In this document: in pieces, positions 36,294 through 45,284 of the stretch
Position numbering within the stretch: the stretch's first letter is position 1
Layout: every line of letters begins with the position of its first letter
From: Chitinophagaceae bacterium
GTDB taxonomy: Bacteria; Bacteroidota; Bacteroidia; Chitinophagales; Chitinophagaceae
Direction: 5' to 3'
Assembly: GCA_025449935.1 (NCBI GenBank)
Contig: JANWIJ010000062.1
Location: forward strand, 1-64,000
Length of the DNA stretch: 64,000 nt
Notes under the pieces: model-generated
Told to the model about the DNA's origin: nothing
Database searches by the model: none
The model's input: the letters and a program-made list of their open reading frames with translations, nothing else
Position numbers and translations under genes: made by a program

Positions 36294-36386
36294 TACTGTT
36301 ACAAATCTTATTATAAAAGCAGTCAATTTTCTCATAAGCAGTTAGTTTTGGTTGCGACCCCTGTTTCCACAGGGGTCTATTTTTTT
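36294..36386 (+). ncRNA. Candidate small RNA, about 90 bases
   Basis: Between the -7 box at 36281-36288 and a very strong intrinsic terminator at 36356-36386 there is no reading frame, and the flanking genes are the end of a + gene over 300 bases upstream and the 3' end of a - strand gene. A promoter-terminator pair of this kind defines a small transcript. The 5' part is AT-rich with little structure; the 3' part is the terminator hairpin. It does not match tRNA, tmRNA, SRP or RNase P RNA. The start site is inferred from the box. Confidence 0.4.
36356..36386 (+). terminator. Strong intrinsic terminator
   Basis: A 9-base perfect stem (GACCCCTGT with ACAGGGGTC), a TTCC tetraloop, then TATTTTTTT. 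It works on the + strand only, since there is no T run on the - side. The next gene downstream is on the - strand. Confidence 0.85.
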
Positions 36387-36760
36387 ATATACCTCCTGGT
36401 ACTAAAAATCACTCCCAGTAAAGAGCCTGCAGCATCTGCCAGTATATCCCCGGCATCAAAAGACCTGTTTGGAATAAAATTCCCCTGGACCAGCTCCATC
36501 GTAATCCCATATAAGAGACATCCGACACCGATGATATAGAATGTTTGTTTGTTTTTCCGGGATAGCCCCCTGCACCAAAGCCACGCAAGAAGTGCAAACA
36601 GGAGGATATGCACCCATTTATCGAACCATATTTTACTCAGCCAGTCTTCCTTTGGAAACTGTGAACCAGGCAGGGTTAATAAAACAGTAGAGATTATTAA
36701 CCACAAAATGGCAGGAATAAACGTCGGCTTTGGTTCTTTCAACGCTAAAAATTTCAGCAA
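36377..36760 (-). CDS. VanZ-like membrane protein
   Basis: About 127 residues from the TTG at 36760. Other in-frame TTG codons lie at 36742 and 36820; the one at 36820 is inside a hairpin and is disfavoured. Four membrane segments are visible: 'FIPAILWLIISTVLLTLP', 'KWVHILLFALLAWLWCRG', 'TFYIIGVGCLLYGITMEL' and 'AGDILADAAGSLLGVIF'. The conserved 'MELVQGNFIPNRSFDAGDIL' is the VanZ-family signature (ExxQ and R-x-D). The founding VanZ gives low-level teicoplanin resistance; the usual role is unknown. The stop overlaps the terminator stem of the unit on the other strand. Confidence 0.88.
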   Translation of the reverse strand: MLKFLALKEPKPTFIPAILWLIISTVLLTLPGSQFPKEDWLSKIWFDKWVHILLFALLAWLWCRGLSRKNKQTFYIIGVGCLLYGITMELVQGNFIPNRSFDAGDILADAAGSLLGVIFSTRRYIKK

Positions 36761-36810
36761 TATTAATGGTAAGATGCGGGATTCCGGCCCGGGTATTTTA
36801 TTAATTGAAA

Positions 36811-36830
36811 GGAGCCCCAAAAGGGGCCCC
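36811..36830 (-). terminator. Hairpin after the anti-sigma gene
   Basis: On the - strand GGGGCCCC-TTTT-GGGGCTCC folds into an 8-base stem with one G-U pair and a TTTT loop, followed by only a short T run. It lies between the anti-sigma gene and the VanZ gene and could end or attenuate the sigma operon transcript. Confidence 0.5.
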
Positions 36831-36930
36831 TTGTTTAACCAACTATAGAACCAAACTCCTATAGCAATATAGGTGCACGCGTCAAATACGGCGAAACAAG
36901 ATGGCCAGATTGAAAAGCTGAGTAAGAATC

Positions 36931-37698
36931 TTAAAGATTGCCCAGTACATACATGGTGCCCTGGGGAATGGACACATCGGGACGATCCTTTTTTTCAAGC
37001 GTAATAGCGAATGCCTGGGCATTTTGCACATTCTTCGCTTTAACCAGCAGGCGTGTTTCTTTGATGAAATAGTCATTGTCAATTAAACCCACATCAATGG
37101 GTTTGCCATCCATCAAAGCCCAAAGCTGGTATTGCCTGTCAGAGGGCGGCTTCGGAAGATTATTCAGCATCAGGTACACATCATGGGAAGTCGTATCCCA
37201 GTAAACCGTAGCATAGGATTGCGGAGAAGGATCAAGTCCCTTCATTGAAGCCATTTTTACATTTGGATTATTGGTGATCAGCTGAATCTCATTCTCTATT
37301 TCATCCAGCTTCGCTACCGTATTAGTATAATCCACCTTCAGTTTTTTGTTCTTATTGTACAAAGAAATATTCCAGTACAGGCTGCCAGCCAGGAGAATAA
37401 AACAGGCAGCTGCAGCATATTTCAGCCAGTTCAGGTATTTTACCGGTGCAGAGTTCCCGGAAAGCTGATTACCGCTTTGGCGGATCTGTTCAAATATTTT
37501 ATTCTTCAGGCCCGGGTCAGGTGCAAGGGCGTTGTTGAGGGCCTGCTTCTCCATGGCCACCTCAAATTCAACCCTGGCCTGGAGCACTTCAGGATATTGC
37601 AGACACATGCTCTCAAACTCCCTTCTTTCTTCAGCTGAAGCAAGACCGAGAACATAACTCTCAACAATTCCACTTGATATGTATTCCTGTGTATTCAC
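36931..37698 (-). CDS. Anti-sigma factor (RskA-like)
   Basis: 255 residues. The N-terminus 'IVESYVLGLASAEERREFES' is the zinc-free anti-sigma domain seen in RskA-like proteins. One membrane helix lies at about residues 91-108 ('YAAAACFILLAGSLYWNISL'), then a coiled segment and a C-terminal periplasmic domain of the anti-sigma-K type ('QYQLWALMDGKPIDVGLID', 'DVSIPQGTMYVLG'). It should hold the ECF sigma factor at the membrane until a signal releases it. Its ATG directly follows the sigma stop codon, with no gap. Confidence 0.92.
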   Translation of the reverse strand: MNTQEYISSGIVESYVLGLASAEERREFESMCLQYPEVLQARVEFEVAMEKQALNNALAPDPGLKNKIFEQIRQSGNQLSGNSAPVKYLNWLKYAAAACFILLAGSLYWNISLYNKNKKLKVDYTNTVAKLDEIENEIQLITNNPNVKMASMKGLDPSPQSYATVYWDTTSHDVYLMLNNLPKPPSDRQYQLWALMDGKPIDVGLIDNDYFIKETRLLVKAKNVQNAQAFAITLEKKDRPDVSIPQGTMYVLGNL

Positions 37699-38235
37699 TT
37701 ATTGTATCATGGTTCTTAACTGTATCAATGCACTGCGTATTCTTGTTTTTACTGTTCCTAAAGGTATATTCAATGCTTTGGAAATTTCCTCGTGGGTGAA
37801 TCCCTGGAAATAAGAAAGATCAACCAGGATTCGTAACTCCCCCTTTAACCTGGTCAATACTTTCCGGAGCCCCACATCATCCACCGCCGGGCCCGTGACA
37901 GCACCTGTATCTACGTTTTCGCTCAGGGACTGGTTTTTCTGCGAATCCCTGAAACCCTTTGATCTGACTTCATCTATCGCCGCATTTCTCGCAATATTCA
38001 GCATCCACGTAAACAGGCGCCCTTTGGCCGGGTCATACGATTCTATCTTCCTCCAGATATTCACAAAAACATTCTGAAGGACATCATTTGCTATTTCCTT
38101 ATCAGTAACAATGGAATTTACAATACCGTACAAAGCGCCGGAATAATTGTCATACAAGTAGCCAAAGGCTTTTTCATTGCGCTGCTGCAACGAAGTCACC
38201 AGCTCATGCTCGCTGTATGTGATTTTGGAGTTCAA
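37699..38235 (-). CDS. ECF RNA polymerase sigma factor
   Basis: 178 residues from a TTG start that comes right after an in-frame TGA. Region 2 is 'FGYLYDNYSGALYGIVNSIV', 'ANDVLQNVFVNIWRKIESYD', 'GRLFTWMLNIARNAAIDEVR'; region 4 is 'LSYFQGFTHEEISKALNIPL' followed by GTVKTRIRSAL. It directs RNA polymerase to a regulon that cannot be named from this window. Cotranscription with the anti-sigma gene is near certain given their contact. Confidence 0.95.
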   Translation of the reverse strand: MNSKITYSEHELVTSLQQRNEKAFGYLYDNYSGALYGIVNSIVTDKEIANDVLQNVFVNIWRKIESYDPAKGRLFTWMLNIARNAAIDEVRSKGFRDSQKNQSLSENVDTGAVTGPAVDDVGLRKVLTRLKGELRILVDLSYFQGFTHEEISKALNIPLGTVKTRIRSALIQLRTMIQ

Positions 38236-38309
38236 TCAGTTGGTTAAGATACAATGATCAAAAAAATAATTGTACCGGTTCTATGTACGTGAACAGCTTA
38301 CATCCGGAT

Positions 38310-38687
38310 TTAACCCACTACTGCTTCATAACCCGAAGCATCCAGTAAAGCCTCCACATCAGCGGGCTTTTTTACAGTCATTTTCACCATCCAGCCCTTA
38401 CCATATGGATCATTGTTTACAGATTCAGGCTCGTTGGCGAGGGCAGGGTTCAATTCAGTAATGGTGCCGCTCACCGGTAAAAAAAGATCAGAGACTGTTT
38501 TTACGGCTTCGACTGTGCCAAATACAGCCCCGGCTTCTAATTCTTTGCCGATGGTGTCAACCTCTACATAAACAATATCTCCTAACTCTCTTTGCGCAAA
38601 ATCGGTAATACCAATAGTGGCTGTATTGCCTTCAAGACTGACCCACTCATGATCTTTGGTGTAGCGAAGATTTGATGGAAAATTCAT
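38310..38687 (-). CDS. gcvH: Glycine cleavage system H protein
   Basis: 125 residues from ATG 38687; a longer frame to 38864 is unlikely because the conserved protein begins at '[20 protein letters not shown]'. It carries the aminomethyl group between the P, T and L proteins on a lipoyl-lysine. The lipoylation site is the Lys of '[19 protein letters not shown]' (about residue 64). The last part '[16 protein letters not shown]' is also typical. The other gcv genes are elsewhere. It is divergent from the barrel gene at 38876. Confidence 0.96.
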   Translation of the reverse strand: MNFPSNLRYTKDHEWVSLEGNTATIGITDFAQRELGDIVYVEVDTIGKELEAGAVFGTVEAVKTVSDLFLPVSGTITELNPALANEPESVNNDPYGKGWMVKMTVKKPADVEALLDASGYEAVVG

Positions 38688-38840
38688 AAATAAACTTTTG
38701 AGGCACAAATATGCACAAAACGAGTTGAGAATGAACAGCGCAGGATTTTTTTTTCGCAGTTCACCGGAAATTTCGAGCCGTTCATAGCGAGTTTTACGCC
38801 ATTGGTCGGTTAACGCTTTTACAAATGCGTGACAGAAGGT

Positions 38841-38848
38841 TATCTTTG
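38841..38848 (+). promoter_or_regulatory. Promoter -7 box TATCTTTG for the barrel gene
   Basis: An exact TAnnTTTG ending 27 bases before the ATG at 38876, with a T-rich -33 region (TTTT at 38817-38820) 20 bases upstream. Confidence 0.6.
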
Positions 38849-38875
38849 CGGTATAAATTACCAAAAAGCTTAATA

Positions 38876-41347
38876 ATGAGAAAGTTATCTGTGTTTTTAG
38901 GAATGTTTGGCTTATTTTTTTCGGTGGCCCAGGGCCAAAAAATCACCGGTGTAGTCAATGATGACCAGGGCAAGGCAATAGCCAAATCCACGGTGTCGCT
39001 TTTGCGTGCTAAAGACTCATCAGTTGTTAAATTATCCGTTACAGGAAATGATGGCAATTATACAATAGTGGCAGCTGCAGGCAAGTACTTAATTAGTGTA
39101 TCCCACGTGGGGTATAGCACAATGTATGCGGCACCTTTCGAAGTAGCCGGTGATGTTACAGTGCCGGTAATCAGTCTTCAAAAAGCTTCAAGTAGCCTGG
39201 CGGGTGTTACGGTTACCGCGCAAAAACCAATGATTGAAGTAAAAGCAGACAAGATCATTCTCAATGTAGAAAATACGATCAATGCTGTTGGGTATGACGC
39301 GCTGGAATTGTTGCGCAGGAGCCCTGGTGTGATGATTGATAAGGATGACAATGTGAGTCTTGCCGGTAAGAACGGTGTCCAGGTATTTATTGACGGAAAA
39401 CCTTCCCCGCTGGCAGGTGCCGACCTGGCCAATTACCTGAAGAGCCTCCAGTCCGCACAGATTGAACTGATCGAGATCATCACGAATCCTTCTGCCCGCT
39501 TTGAAGCAGCCGGGAATGCCGGCATCATCAACATCAGGCTGAAAAAAAATAAAACGATTGGTACGAACGGTTCGGCAAACCTGGGTTATGTGCAGGGATT
39601 TTATCCGAAAATCAATGGTGGAATAAACCTCAACTACAGGAATAAGAGCATTAACGTATTTGGAAACTACAACTACAATTACGGTAAGCACCTGATGAAA
39701 ATAAATTTAAACAAAGAGCAATTTGACAGCCTTTTCATCCAGCAAAACCGGATGGTCTTTACAAACAATACACATGGTTTCAAAACAGGTCTTGATTATT
39801 TCATTAACCAGAAGAGTACGATTGGTGTGGTCGTGAACGGCAACATTGCCAATAACGATTTCAATACACAGGGCCCGATGGATGTGTATCAGAAGTCAAC
39901 CGGGTTGCCTGCCTATACACTCCGCGCGGCAAATACAAATGACATGGGACGTAAGAATGTGAACACGAACCTGAACTACCGCTCTTCTGTGGCAGGTGGA
40001 ACCGATTTCAGTATTGACGCAGACTATGGGTATTTCAAAATAAGATCAAATCAAAACCTGGGTAGCTATTATTTCCTTCCCGATGGTGTAACGGAGTATA
40101 ACCGGAATGTCAACGATATGATTACCGGCACAGATATCGACCTCTATTCACTTAAGGTAGATTATGAAAGGAATTTCAAAGGAGGAAGGCTGGCACTCGG
40201 TGGTAAAATCGGTATTGTAAATACGGATAATGACCTGAAACGATACGATGTGTTCAGCTCAAATGACAAGATACTGGATACGGCCAAAAGTAACCGGTTC
40301 GAATACAAAGAGAATATCAATGCGCTTTATGTAAATTATAACAAACAACTGAAGAAAGGAATTATGATCCAGTTTGGCCTGCGGATGGAGAACACCCATT
40401 CAAATGGTAACTCTACCGGCTTTCAAAGGGATAATGACTTCAGCCCCTGGGAAAGTTATGATTCCACTATCAAGCGTGATTACACCGACCTGTTCCCGAG
40501 TGGCGCACTTACCTTCAACAAGAACCCGATGAACCAGTGGACCCTCGCGTATAGCCGCCGTATCGACCGCCCGGCTTACCAGGATCTGAACCCATTCGAG
40601 TTCAAACTGAACGACTATACGTTCATGCGTGGAAATACAGACCTGAAGCCACAATACACCAATAGCTTCAGCCTCACCAACATTTTCAAATACAAGCTGA
40701 CCACCAAACTGAATTACAGTCATGTAAAAGATATATTCGCGCAGATACCGGATACAGTTTCGGGCGAACCTACCAAAGGTTTCCTCCAAAAAAGAAACCT
40801 GGCTACCCAGGATGTATTCAGCCTGAGTGTGAGTTATCCGTTCCAGTACAAGTGGTATAGTTTCTTTGCAACAACCAATGCGAATTACTCCCACTACCAG
40901 GCAGACTATGGCGGATCAGACCGGAAGGTTAACCTGAAAGTATTCTCTTACACTTATTTCATGCAGAACAGCTTTAACCTTGGCAAAGGCTGGACGGGTG
41001 AACTGAGCGGGTTATTTATTTCTCCTTCAGTATGGCAGGGAATTATCAAATCAAAAGCCATGGGTACCGTGGATATGGGTCTGCAGAAAATATTGTTCAA
41101 AGGGCAGGGTAGCGTGAAGTTTGCTGTGAGCGATGTATTCCAGACTATGAAGTGGGGTGGCACGTCCAACTTCACAGGTGTTTCCAGTACATTCAAAGGC
41201 CAGGGTGAAATGCCACAGTTCAAAATTAATTTCAATTACCGCTTTGGCAGCAACCAGATCAAAGCTGCCCGCCAGCGTAAATCAGCGATAGAAGAAGAGT
41301 CAAAGCGTACGGAAGGTGGAAACCAGGGCGGAATGGGCAATCAATAA
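38876..41347 (+). CDS. Outer-membrane beta-barrel protein with carboxypeptidase-like N-terminus
   Basis: 823 residues from ATG 38876, which places the signal peptide correctly ('[20 protein letters not shown]'). A carboxypeptidase-regulatory domain follows (about 20-100), then a TonB-plug-like region ('[20 protein letters not shown]', '[20 protein letters not shown]') and a large barrel ('[20 protein letters not shown]', '[20 protein letters not shown]'). This is the 'outer membrane beta-barrel family protein' group of TonB-receptor relatives, often without a proven substrate. The Arg/Glu/Gly-rich tail after the barrel is unusual for a receptor that should end in a strand. A terminator follows. 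Confidence 0.9.
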   Translation: MRKLSVFLGMFGLFFSVAQGQKITGVVNDDQGKAIAKSTVSLLRAKDSSVVKLSVTGNDGNYTIVAAAGKYLISVSHVGYSTMYAAPFEVAGDVTVPVISLQKASSSLAGVTVTAQKPMIEVKADKIILNVENTINAVGYDALELLRRSPGVMIDKDDNVSLAGKNGVQVFIDGKPSPLAGADLANYLKSLQSAQIELIEIITNPSARFEAAGNAGIINIRLKKNKTIGTNGSANLGYVQGFYPKINGGINLNYRNKSINVFGNYNYNYGKHLMKINLNKEQFDSLFIQQNRMVFTNNTHGFKTGLDYFINQKSTIGVVVNGNIANNDFNTQGPMDVYQKSTGLPAYTLRAANTNDMGRKNVNTNLNYRSSVAGGTDFSIDADYGYFKIRSNQNLGSYYFLPDGVTEYNRNVNDMITGTDIDLYSLKVDYERNFKGGRLALGGKIGIVNTDNDLKRYDVFSSNDKILDTAKSNRFEYKENINALYVNYNKQLKKGIMIQFGLRMENTHSNGNSTGFQRDNDFSPWESYDSTIKRDYTDLFPSGALTFNKNPMNQWTLAYSRRIDRPAYQDLNPFEFKLNDYTFMRGNTDLKPQYTNSFSLTNIFKYKLTTKLNYSHVKDIFAQIPDTVSGEPTKGFLQKRNLATQDVFSLSVSYPFQYKWYSFFATTNANYSHYQADYGGSDRKVNLKVFSYTYFMQNSFNLGKGWTGELSGLFISPSVWQGIIKSKAMGTVDMGLQKILFKGQGSVKFAVSDVFQTMKWGGTSNFTGVSSTFKGQGEMPQFKINFNYRFGSNQIKAARQRKSAIEEESKRTEGGNQGGMGNQ

Positions 41348-41370
41348 ATTCTGTTTCAGAACTTTCAAAT

Positions 41371-41400
41371 AAAAACCCTGCAATTCGCAGGGTTTTTTTA
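41371..41400. terminator. Bidirectional intrinsic terminator
   Basis: CCCTGC and GCAGGG with a 5-base loop, flanked by AAAAA and TTTTTTT. It lies between the convergent barrel gene (+) and cyclophilin gene (-). Confidence 0.85.
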
Positions 41401-41406
41401 TAGCTC

Positions 41407-42102
41407 TTATTTCCTTTTTCGTTTCACCAGTTTAGCACGGATGATCCTGACGTCCGTCAGCGGCCTGTCGAGGTCAGCTGCTTTGCTGGTTGGAACAACT
41501 TCGATGCTGTCGAGTACTTCCATTCCGCGCACCAATTCGCCAAACACCGTATAATTCTGATCGAGTTGAGGTGTGCCACCGACGGTCTTATATATTTCCC
41601 TGTGTTCGGCGGGTAATTTTCTTTTAAGCCTTCTGGTTTCAATAGAGTCGAGTCCTGCCTCGGACCATATTTTCCCGTGAACGATATAAAACTGGCTGCC
41701 GCTGCTCGCCTTTTCGGGGTTATTATCCCTCGCCGCAGCGATCACTCCTTTCTTGTGTAACAAGGAGGGACGGAATTCTGCAGGAACCCGGTATGCAGGT
41801 CCTCCGTTTCCAAGGGGTATCCCTGGTCCTGCAGTTTTACTGATTGGATCTCCGCCCTGGATCATAAAATCTTTGATGATGCGGTGAAAAAGAACGCTGT
41901 CATAATATCCGACCTTTACGAGCTTCAGAAAATTATCACGGTGCAAAGGCGTGGAGTCTGAAAGCCTGACTACCATATCACCCATGGTTGTTTGGATCAG
42001 AATGTCGCGTTTGCGGTCCTTCTTCTTCAGGGTTGAATCTTTTTGTGCCAGCATGGCCATGGGGATAGCCACCAGGAAAATTAATGTAAAGGATCTTTTC
42101 AT
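41407..42102 (-). CDS. Peptidyl-prolyl cis-trans isomerase, cyclophilin type
   Basis: 231 residues with a signal peptide ending in AMLAQ (about residue 20), so it acts in the periplasm. The cyclophilin fold is clear: 'DNFLKLVKVGYYDSVLFHRI', 'DFMIQGGDPISKTAGPGIP', 'NPEKASSGSQFYIVHG' and 'YTVFGELVRGMEVLDSIEVV'. FHRI and GSQFYI supply the Arg and Gln used in catalysis. An insert between about residues 145 and 175 ('LDSIETRRLKRKLPAEHREI') is typical of Bacteroidota forms. Nine bases separate it from the gene upstream, so they are likely cotranscribed. Confidence 0.92.
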   Translation of the reverse strand: MKRSFTLIFLVAIPMAMLAQKDSTLKKKDRKRDILIQTTMGDMVVRLSDSTPLHRDNFLKLVKVGYYDSVLFHRIIKDFMIQGGDPISKTAGPGIPLGNGGPAYRVPAEFRPSLLHKKGVIAAARDNNPEKASSGSQFYIVHGKIWSEAGLDSIETRRLKRKLPAEHREIYKTVGGTPQLDQNYTVFGELVRGMEVLDSIEVVPTSKAADLDRPLTDVRIIRAKLVKRKRK

Positions 42103-42111
42103 ATTACTTGT

Positions 42112-42459
42112 TTAGCCAAAATCATTTTCTTCAAAATAAAGAAGTATATGATCTTTCAGGAAATTTTCCTGTTCGGGCATGTTCATGTCAGGTACCGCTT
42201 TTAATTGTTTAAAATGAGGCCACCCATCTTTGTCTTTCCCTTCCAGTTCATAGTAACCGCCTGGCAACAATAAACTGCAAACAGCGACATGGATCATATC
42301 CTGTTTTTGTTCTTTGGTTATTTTCTCTTTCAGAAAACCAGTTTCCTGGAGCCCGATAAGAAACAGGATGGCTTCCATATCCGGTTTCTTCCCAAACCGC
42401 TCCACCAACCTTGCTTCCAGGTTCCACCACCGTTGTTGCAGATCATCATACGCTAACAT
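42112..42459 (-). CDS. Conserved hypothetical protein
   Basis: 115 residues from ATG 42459; a longer frame runs to 42537 but would start upstream of the -7 box at 42464-42471. The protein is acidic, with 'MLAYDDLQQRWWNLEARLVE' at the N-terminus and 'DMIHVAVCSLLLPGGYYELE' mid-protein. No membrane segment or signal. I do not recognise the family. It lies between serS (divergent) and a cyclophilin gene (same strand, nine bases downstream). Confidence 0.75.
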   Translation of the reverse strand: MLAYDDLQQRWWNLEARLVERFGKKPDMEAILFLIGLQETGFLKEKITKEQKQDMIHVAVCSLLLPGGYYELEGKDKDGWPHFKQLKAVPDMNMPEQENFLKDHILLYFEENDFG

Positions 42460-42463
42460 GGCG

Positions 42464-42471
42464 CAAAGATA
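42464..42471 (-). promoter_or_regulatory. Promoter -7 box TATCTTTG, - strand
   Basis: An exact TAnnTTTG ending only four bases before the ATG at 42459. A start site 5-7 bases downstream would coincide with the ATG, giving a leaderless or nearly leaderless message. Confidence 0.5.
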
Positions 42472-42512
42472 AGTGCTGGAGCTGTGTACCTTGCAGCTTG
42501 TGCCTTCTCCTT

Positions 42513-42520
42513 TATCTTTG
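42513..42520 (+). promoter_or_regulatory. Promoter -7 box TATCTTTG for serS
   Basis: An exact TAnnTTTG followed by CGGC, with TTG at 42491-42493 19 bases upstream, the normal -33 spacing. The box ends 18 bases before the serS ATG. Confidence 0.65.
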
Positions 42521-42538
42521 CGGCAAATTGATAACAAG

Positions 42539-43810
42539 ATGTTGCAGCTACAGGTATTGCGGCAGAATCCGCAGGCAGTAAAAGAAAGATTGGGAGTAAA
42601 ACATTTTGCTGAACCGCAGTTAGTGGATGAAATAATAGTCCTGGATGATCAACGGAAGAAAATTCAACTCGAATTCGACAACAACCAGGCAAAAGTGAAC
42701 AGCCTGTCTAAAGAAATTGGCGGCCTGATGGCCAAAGGTCACAAAGACGAAGCAGAAGCAAAAAAAAAGGAAGTAGCCGCATTAAAGTCTTCCCTGCAAC
42801 CCATTTCTGAGAAATTGGCTGTTGTTGAAAAACAATTGCATGATGAATTGGTCAAACTGCCAAACCTGCCGTCTGATCAGGTACCTGTTGGCAAAACCCC
42901 GGCTGAAAATGTGGAAATAAAAGAGGGAGGAAAAAAGCCATCCCTGTCGCCCGGTGCCGTACCGCACTGGGACCTGGTAAAAAAATACGACATCGTGGAT
43001 TTTGAAACCGGTGCTAAAATTACCGGGAGTGGTTTTGCATTATTTAAAGGCAATGGAGCCAGGCTGCAACGGGGATTGATCCAGTATTTCCTGGATTATA
43101 ATACTGCGGCCGGATATACCGAATATCATCCTCCTTTTATGGTCAATGAAGCTTCAGCGTATGGTACTGGCCAGCTTCCCGATAAGGAGGGACAGATGTA
43201 TTACATGCCGGAAGATAAGTTTTATATGATTCCAACATCGGAAGTACCGGTTACCAATATTTACCGGGATGAAATACTGAAAGAAGAACAATTGCCCATA
43301 AAGATGACTGCATATTCTCCCTGCTTCCGCCGGGAAGCGGGAAGTTTTGGAAAGGATGTTCGCGGTTTGAACCGGGTACACCAGTTTGAAAAAGTAGAAA
43401 TTGTTCAACTGGTTCATCCGGGCAGGAGTTATGAAGTGCTGGATGAAATGGTGGGGCATATTGAAAAGCTGTTAAACAGCCTGGAGCTTCCCTACCGTAT
43501 CTTACGATTATGTGGCGGCGATATGGGTTTTGCCTCTGCCATTACCTATGATTTTGAAGTATACAGTGCTGCACAGGAGAAATGGCTCGAAGTAAGTTCG
43601 GTGACCAATTTTGAAACTTTTCAAAGTAACCGGATGAAGATCCGTTACAAGGACACCGGCGGTAAAACACAATTGGTTCATACCTTAAACGGCAGTTCGC
43701 TGGCCCTGCCAAGAATCATTGCCTGCCTGCTGGAAAATAACCAAACCCCGGACGGAATTAAACTTCCCAAATCAATCCATTCATATTTTGGTGCTGCCAC
43801 GCTTCAATAG
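42539..43810 (+). CDS. serS: Serine--tRNA ligase
   Basis: 423 residues from ATG 42539 ('MLQLQVLRQNPQAVKERLG'), the family start; a longer frame upstream is discarded. An N-terminal coiled-coil arm (about 30-110) binds the long variable arm of tRNA-Ser. The class II core has motif 2 'SPCFRREAGSFGKDVRGLNR' with the following VHQFEKVE, and motif 3 'NGSSLALPRIIACLLENNQ'. It also charges tRNA-Sec where present. A small cytochrome gene follows after seven bases. Confidence 0.97.
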   Translation: MLQLQVLRQNPQAVKERLGVKHFAEPQLVDEIIVLDDQRKKIQLEFDNNQAKVNSLSKEIGGLMAKGHKDEAEAKKKEVAALKSSLQPISEKLAVVEKQLHDELVKLPNLPSDQVPVGKTPAENVEIKEGGKKPSLSPGAVPHWDLVKKYDIVDFETGAKITGSGFALFKGNGARLQRGLIQYFLDYNTAAGYTEYHPPFMVNEASAYGTGQLPDKEGQMYYMPEDKFYMIPTSEVPVTNIYRDEILKEEQLPIKMTAYSPCFRREAGSFGKDVRGLNRVHQFEKVEIVQLVHPGRSYEVLDEMVGHIEKLLNSLELPYRILRLCGGDMGFASAITYDFEVYSAAQEKWLEVSSVTNFETFQSNRMKIRYKDTGGKTQLVHTLNGSSLALPRIIACLLENNQTPDGIKLPKSIHSYFGAATLQ

Positions 43811-43817
43811 ATACAGT

Positions 43818-44138
43818 ATGAAGAAATTGGCAGTAGGGGTGATTGCCATTGTATTAATATTTTTTTCCTGCCATAAAAAGTCGGTTCCTGTAATCACTGA
43901 CAGAACAACACAACCCTCTAGGCCTGTTACGTCTTCGGGAACAATACTGCCGGATACAATTGCGGGGAAACAAATTTTTACCAGCCATTGCGGGCGATGT
44001 CATGGATTGCCCGAACCGGCTAAGTATACGGGAGCCCGTTGGGAAAACATCTTGTCTTACATGATGCCAAGAGCCAGACTTACGAATGAACAGGGTATTC
44101 ACGTTACTGCTTATTTGAGAGCCCATGCACAGAACTGA
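43818..44138 (+). CDS. Small c-type cytochrome lipoprotein
   Basis: 106 residues from ATG 43818. The signal ends in FFSC (Cys18), so it is a lipoprotein. After a Pro/Thr-rich linker comes one heme site, CGRCH (58-62, in 'FTSHCGRCHGLPEP'). 'NILSYMMPRARLTN' offers Met82 or Met83 as the sixth ligand. It is a minimal cytochrome c domain of about 60 residues. Likely an electron carrier on the periplasmic side. No oxidase or reductase is adjacent; it sits only seven bases after serS. Confidence 0.85.
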   Translation: MKKLAVGVIAIVLIFFSCHKKSVPVITDRTTQPSRPVTSSGTILPDTIAGKQIFTSHCGRCHGLPEPAKYTGARWENILSYMMPRARLTNEQGIHVTAYLRAHAQN

Positions 44139-44240
44139 ATCGGTGCATGATTTTAGTCTTTTGCATCATTCTTCTATCCCCATCCAGGATGCTGTTGTAC
44201 ATTTCCGGAAGAGATTTTTTAAAGCCTGCAAAAAGCTGAT

Positions 44241-45284
44241 TTATTTTCCCAACGCTTTTATCCGGCGGTTCATGACATAAAACCAGGCGGGTGGTATCAA
44301 TGAAAGAATCATCATGCCGGGATAACCAGTTGGCATCTGCGGGGAGTCATCGTGGTGCCTGAGGACCTGGTATTTTCGGCTGGCAAGATAATGATGATCA
44401 CTGTGGCGGCTGAGTTCAAAGAGCATTAACCGCCCGATAACATGATCACTGTTCCAGCTGTGTTCCGGCATGGCCCGTTCATATTTTCCTTCACTTACCT
44501 GTTTACGCTGGAGTCCATAATGTTCAATGTAATTCACTGTTTCAAGCAATAAGATGCCGATGCTGGCAGCTGCCAGGAAATAAAGTGTAACTAACCAGCC
44601 AAAAACAAAAAAAACTAATGCCAGGAAGGCAAGTTCAATGAGGGTAAACTGTATCATTTCGTTTTGCCACGAGAAAATACTTTTACCTTGTTTCCTAACC
44701 TCAGCATTGCTTATCTGCCAGGCACTGATATAACTGAAAATGATAGTGCGGATATAAAAACTATAAACCGGCTCACCATACCTGGCGCTGCTGGGATCTT
44801 CCGGGGTAGCGACTCTTTTATGGTGCCCTTTGTTATGCTCGGTAAAAAAATGCATGTAGAGAGAGGTAAGCAGCAGTGCCTTCGCCAGTGTTTGCTCAAA
44901 ATGGTTTACACGGTGCCCCAGCTCATGCCCTACATTGATCCCAAACGTACCGCATAACAAACCCATGACCCAGATGCGCCCCATAATATCCAGCCAGGTC
45001 ATCTCATCCTCTTTCATGGCGAAAAAGAATTTTACCAGCAGGGAATATTGAAGGATAACGATCAGGTATAATAAAAAGTCATATGTTTTATCTTTTCTGG
45101 CCAACTCCTCCTCGGCCTCGCTCATATTGGCGGGCACGGGCTTTATCGCCAGTTCTGCCAGGGGAATAATTACCCAGGCCCATGCCAGTGGCATCCATAC
45201 TTCCCCGCCCGTCACACTACACGAATGGAAGGCGCCGATATAACTAATGAGTGGAGCAAGATATTTCAATGCCCGGATGCTCAT
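44241..45284 (-). CDS. alkB: Alkane 1-monooxygenase (AlkB type)
   Basis: 347 residues from ATG 45284; an ATG at 45302 is possible, but a -7-like box CAAAAATA (complement) at 45304-45311 would start transcription inside it. The enzyme hydroxylates the terminal carbon of alkanes in the inner membrane. All di-iron His motifs are present: HELGH (about 120-124), EHNKGHH (149-155), 'NYIEHYGLQR' and 'HSDHHYLASRKYQVLRH'. Six hydrophobic segments surround them. No rubredoxin gene, needed to supply electrons, is in the window. It may hydroxylate a fatty-acyl or other chain instead. Confidence 0.93.
   Translation of the reverse strand: MSIRALKYLAPLISYIGAFHSCSVTGGEVWMPLAWAWVIIPLAELAIKPVPANMSEAEEELARKDKTYDFLLYLIVILQYSLLVKFFFAMKEDEMTWLDIMGRIWVMGLLCGTFGINVGHELGHRVNHFEQTLAKALLLTSLYMHFFTEHNKGHHKRVATPEDPSSARYGEPVYSFYIRTIIFSYISAWQISNAEVRKQGKSIFSWQNEMIQFTLIELAFLALVFFVFGWLVTLYFLAAASIGILLLETVNYIEHYGLQRKQVSEGKYERAMPEHSWNSDHVIGRLMLFELSRHSDHHYLASRKYQVLRHHDDSPQMPTGYPGMMILSLIPPAWFYVMNRRIKALGK

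Noticed and set aside
36356-36386. The terminator as the end of the VanZ gene
   Set aside because: Read on the - strand the hairpin is followed by no T run, so it acts only on the + strand.
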